Source: Nymphaea colorata
Taxonomy: Eukaryota; Streptophyta; Magnoliopsida; Nymphaeales; Nymphaeaceae
DNA: 64,000 nt
Assembly (NCBI RefSeq): GCF_008831285.2
Contig: NC_045147.1
Location: 14,176,854 to 14,240,853 of the forward strand
Direction: 5' to 3'
In this document: positions 61,819-64,000 of the stretch, piece by piece
Position numbering within the stretch: the first letter of the stretch is position 1
How the letters are laid out: the number at the start of each line of letters is the position of its first letter
The notes under the pieces: model-generated
What the model was told of the DNA's origin: nothing
The model's input: only the letters and a program-made list of their open reading frames with translations
Database searches by the model: none
Position numbers and translations under genes: made by a program

Positions 61819-62255
61819 GATCGGAAGACGAAACGCGACGACTCCCCTTGGAATTGACGGGAAGCTACCGCCGGAACCAGCACGGTCGCCCAAAAATCTT
61901 GAGAGTGTCGACGGAGAGAGGGGCCCTGAACGTCTCCCTTTTTCGTGTGATGGGGGGAAGAGAGAAATGGCGAATTATGGCGCCAAAACGGAGCCTAGGG
62001 TTTCAGATTTATGGACCACGATCCAAGGTTCGAAACTAGCTTTACTTGGAGTGGCCCTGTGCGGCTGGATCTGGGTCAATTAAATCGGTTCAGAAATAAC
62101 CGACCCGTTTCTGGGACGGATTTGTGGGAGGAAGGTGGAGAGAGCCCAGTTCCTCCAGTTGCCGCCACTTCCGACCCTCCCATTGCCGCTCAGTCCACTC
62201 TCAAAGGACAGAAATCCTAGAAGCCCGGGAAGAGAGGAAGGAGAGAAAGAGAGTC
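61819..62255. promoter_or_regulatory. Shared divergent promoter region, NUP160 and PPR genes
   Basis: Only 437 bp separate the two start codons, which face away from each other, so both leaders and promoters must fit here. Visible elements are an E2F-like site (GGCGCCAAAA, 61,979-61,988, TTTTGGCGCC on the other strand) and, 7 bp further, a telo-box (TAGGGTTT, 61,996-62,003). A further telo-box (AAACCCTA, 61,420-61,427) lies in NUP160 intron 1. No TATA box stands out. Such sites are common in genes active in dividing cells; control of both genes from them is inference. Confidence 0.6.
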
Positions 62256-63860
62256 ATGCCCCCGCCGAAGCTCTACCGGCAGCATCTTCACTCCTTCTCG
62301 ACTAAGCGGCTCATCCATGCCGTCTCCGTCGACGTCCCCGACCTCCTTAGCGCCCCGAATTTGGACGCCTTCACCGTCACTCCTCCCATCTCCGGCTGGC
62401 CCTCCCGCCTCACCCCACGCCGCCTCGTTCGCATGATAACTGGCCAGCAGAACGTCGATCTCGCCCTCCAGATGTTCGACTACGCCGGCAAATATCACAA
62501 GGGCTTCTCGCACACCCCCGAGACCTACTCCGCTATGATCGAACGCCTCGCCCGTGCCCGCGAATTCGATGCTATGGAGTCCCTCTTCCGGAAAATGCAG
62601 CCCGACGGCGTCCGCTGCGGCGAGCTCGCCTTCATCATCGCTATCCGCAACTACGGTTTTGCGAACCGGCCGCTGCCGGCCGTCCGGTGCTTCCTCCGCA
62701 TGCCGGCGTTCGGCGTTGGCCGCTCCGTCCGATCCTTCAACACCCTCCTCAACGCCATGGTCCAAACGAAGCGATTCGACCTCGCTCACTTCCTCTACAA
62801 GAATGCCTGCAAATTGGGAATCATCCCTAACGTCTTCTCCTGCAACATTCTGATCAAGGCCCTCTGCAAGATGAATGATGTAACCGCCGCGCTCAAGGTC
62901 ATGGAGGAGATGCCGCAGCAAGGGTTCGTTCCCAATCCAGTCACCTACACGACAGTCCTCGGGGCCCTCTGCGCCTCCGGCGATCTATGGAAGGCCAGGG
63001 AGATCTTCAACGAGATACGCAGCAAAGGATGGGTTCTTGACGCTATCAGCTACACCGTTTTGATCGATGGGTATTGCAGGAACGGCAGATTGATCGATGG
63101 CGTGAAGCTTATGGACGATATGGAAGAGAATGGTGTCCGTCCCAACGACGTTACGTACAGCGTCGTGATCGAAGCGCTCTGCATGGAAGAAAAATCTGGG
63201 GAGGCTCTGAATCTACTGAACGATATGCTTGAGAGGAGGTTTCTGCCTTCGTCATCCTTGTGCTGTAAGGTTATAGATTTGTTGTGTCATAAGGGGAAGG
63301 TGGACGAGGCATCGGCATTGTGGAAAAGACTATTGAAGAAGAATTGCACGCCGGACAATGCTATCTCCAGCACGCTCATATATTGGCTGTGTAAGCATGG
63401 GAAACACAGAGAAGCGAAAAAGCTTTTCGATGAATTCGAGCGAGGATCGATCCCGAACATTGTCACATATAACGCCTTGATTTCAGGGATGTGTGAGAAT
63501 GGAGAATTGCAGGAAGCAGGGAGATTGTGGGACGATATGATCGATAAGGGGTGCCCTCCAAATGTCCATACATACAACACACTGATCGGGGGTTTCTGTA
63601 AATCCGGCAGAGCAGATGAAGGTATTAAGCTGTTGGAGGAGATGATTGAGAAGGAATGTGCGCCGAACAGGTTTACCTTTGCTGTGCTGCTTGATGGTTT
63701 TCTTGGGAAGGGCATGGAGGAGAGGATCACAGATGTTCTTATGGCTACATTGAGTAGAGGAATTCTTCTTGATATTGATTCATGGAGGGTATTCGTGACC
63801 AAGGTTGTTGATGGGTCTGAGGATTGGAGGCATACTCTCGATGGTATCGTGAGGCTTTGA
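62256..63860 (+). CDS. P-class pentatricopeptide repeat (PPR) protein
   Basis: A 534-residue, single-exon protein. I start at ATG 62,256 (MPPPKLYRQH); the frame is open upstream but shows no other ATG before it. The N-terminus (about 1-40) is rich in Ser, Arg and His and poor in acidic residues, as in a mitochondrial or plastid targeting peptide. About ten to twelve 35-residue PPR motifs follow from about residue 88 to 506, for example VTYTTVLGALCASGDLWKAR, ISYTVLIDGYCRNGRLIDGV and HTYNTLIGGFCKSGRADEGI. There is no E, E+ or DYW tail, so it belongs to the P class, whose members bind organelle RNA and stabilise, splice or help translate it. The RNA target is unknown. Codons are very C-ending in the first 700 bp and ordinary later. 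Confidence 0.95.
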   Translation: MPPPKLYRQHLHSFSTKRLIHAVSVDVPDLLSAPNLDAFTVTPPISGWPSRLTPRRLVRMITGQQNVDLALQMFDYAGKYHKGFSHTPETYSAMIERLARAREFDAMESLFRKMQPDGVRCGELAFIIAIRNYGFANRPLPAVRCFLRMPAFGVGRSVRSFNTLLNAMVQTKRFDLAHFLYKNACKLGIIPNVFSCNILIKALCKMNDVTAALKVMEEMPQQGFVPNPVTYTTVLGALCASGDLWKAREIFNEIRSKGWVLDAISYTVLIDGYCRNGRLIDGVKLMDDMEENGVRPNDVTYSVVIEALCMEEKSGEALNLLNDMLERRFLPSSSLCCKVIDLLCHKGKVDEASALWKRLLKKNCTPDNAISSTLIYWLCKHGKHREAKKLFDEFERGSIPNIVTYNALISGMCENGELQEAGRLWDDMIDKGCPPNVHTYNTLIGGFCKSGRADEGIKLLEEMIEKECAPNRFTFAVLLDGFLGKGMEERITDVLMATLSRGILLDIDSWRVFVTKVVDGSEDWRHTLDGIVRL

Positions 63861-64000
63861 TTGCAAGCATAATATGTTTGGAAGCTCTATTTTACTAACT
63901 GACCTCCATGAAAATGGACAAACTGAGGTCTCAACCGTGAAAGAGATCATAACGCTCATATCCGATCGCATGGGAGAACTCATAGATTCTTTTGAGTGAA

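Noticed and set aside
62217..62921. 234-codon open frame antisense to the PPR gene
   Set aside because: It is the mirror of very GC-rich PPR codons. The sense strand has clear repeated PPR motifs.

Overview
This is nuclear DNA from a flowering plant. Genes are split by spliceosomal introns with GT-AG borders, intergenic space is AT-rich, microsatellites (TA, TG, GA) are frequent, a Ty1/copia retrotransposon is present, and every recognisable gene belongs to a plant family. The strong fall in GC from the 5' to the 3' end of the pentatricopeptide gene and the very long introns of the NUP160 gene would suit a monocot with a large genome, but the species cannot be fixed from the sequence.

Layout. 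1-9,050 is AT-rich intergenic DNA with simple repeats, one 12-bp perfect hairpin and a GC-richer patch at about 4.8-5.7 kb. About 9.0-11.6 kb (+) is a single-coding-exon trihelix transcription factor gene (GT-gamma type). 11.6-16.2 kb is intergenic. Three genes then lie head to tail on the minus strand: a TMEM120/TMPIT-like membrane protein (16,212-23,044, 10 coding exons), a Golgi-type probable methyltransferase of the PMT17/18 group (27,935-31,225, 5 coding exons) and the nucleoporin NUP160 (34,081-61,818, 25 coding exons). For PMT and NUP160 every exon joins in phase and the model has no internal stop, giving 623 and 1,538 residues. The TMEM120 model (about 369 residues) is also open throughout, but its last exon's exact 3' coordinate carries about 2 bp of doubt. 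A P-class pentatricopeptide repeat (PPR) gene (62,256-63,860, +) starts 437 bp from the NUP160 start codon, back to back with it.

The NUP160 gene is inflated by repeats in its introns. A 5.6-kb copia element with two LTRs and a 5-bp target duplication sits antisense in intron 4 (52,165-57,796) and is inactivated by many stops and frameshifts. A second, mostly deleted copia relic is in intron 11. At least four copies of an unnamed dispersed repeat, each carrying a microsatellite at the same internal place, lie in introns 8, 9 and 22. A decayed tRNA-Asn(GUU) of plastid type lies between TMEM120 and PMT.

The genes do not form a pathway. From memory, however, Arabidopsis chromosome 1 carries PMT18 (At1g33170), a TMPIT-like gene (At1g33230) and NUP160/SAR1 (At1g33410) close together, so the three-gene block looks like conserved microsynteny. 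I found no clear sign of a new multi-gene system. The least explained items are the microsatellite-bearing repeat family, the internal duplication of the copia gag region, and a possible unrecognised exon pair near 13.5-14.0 kb.
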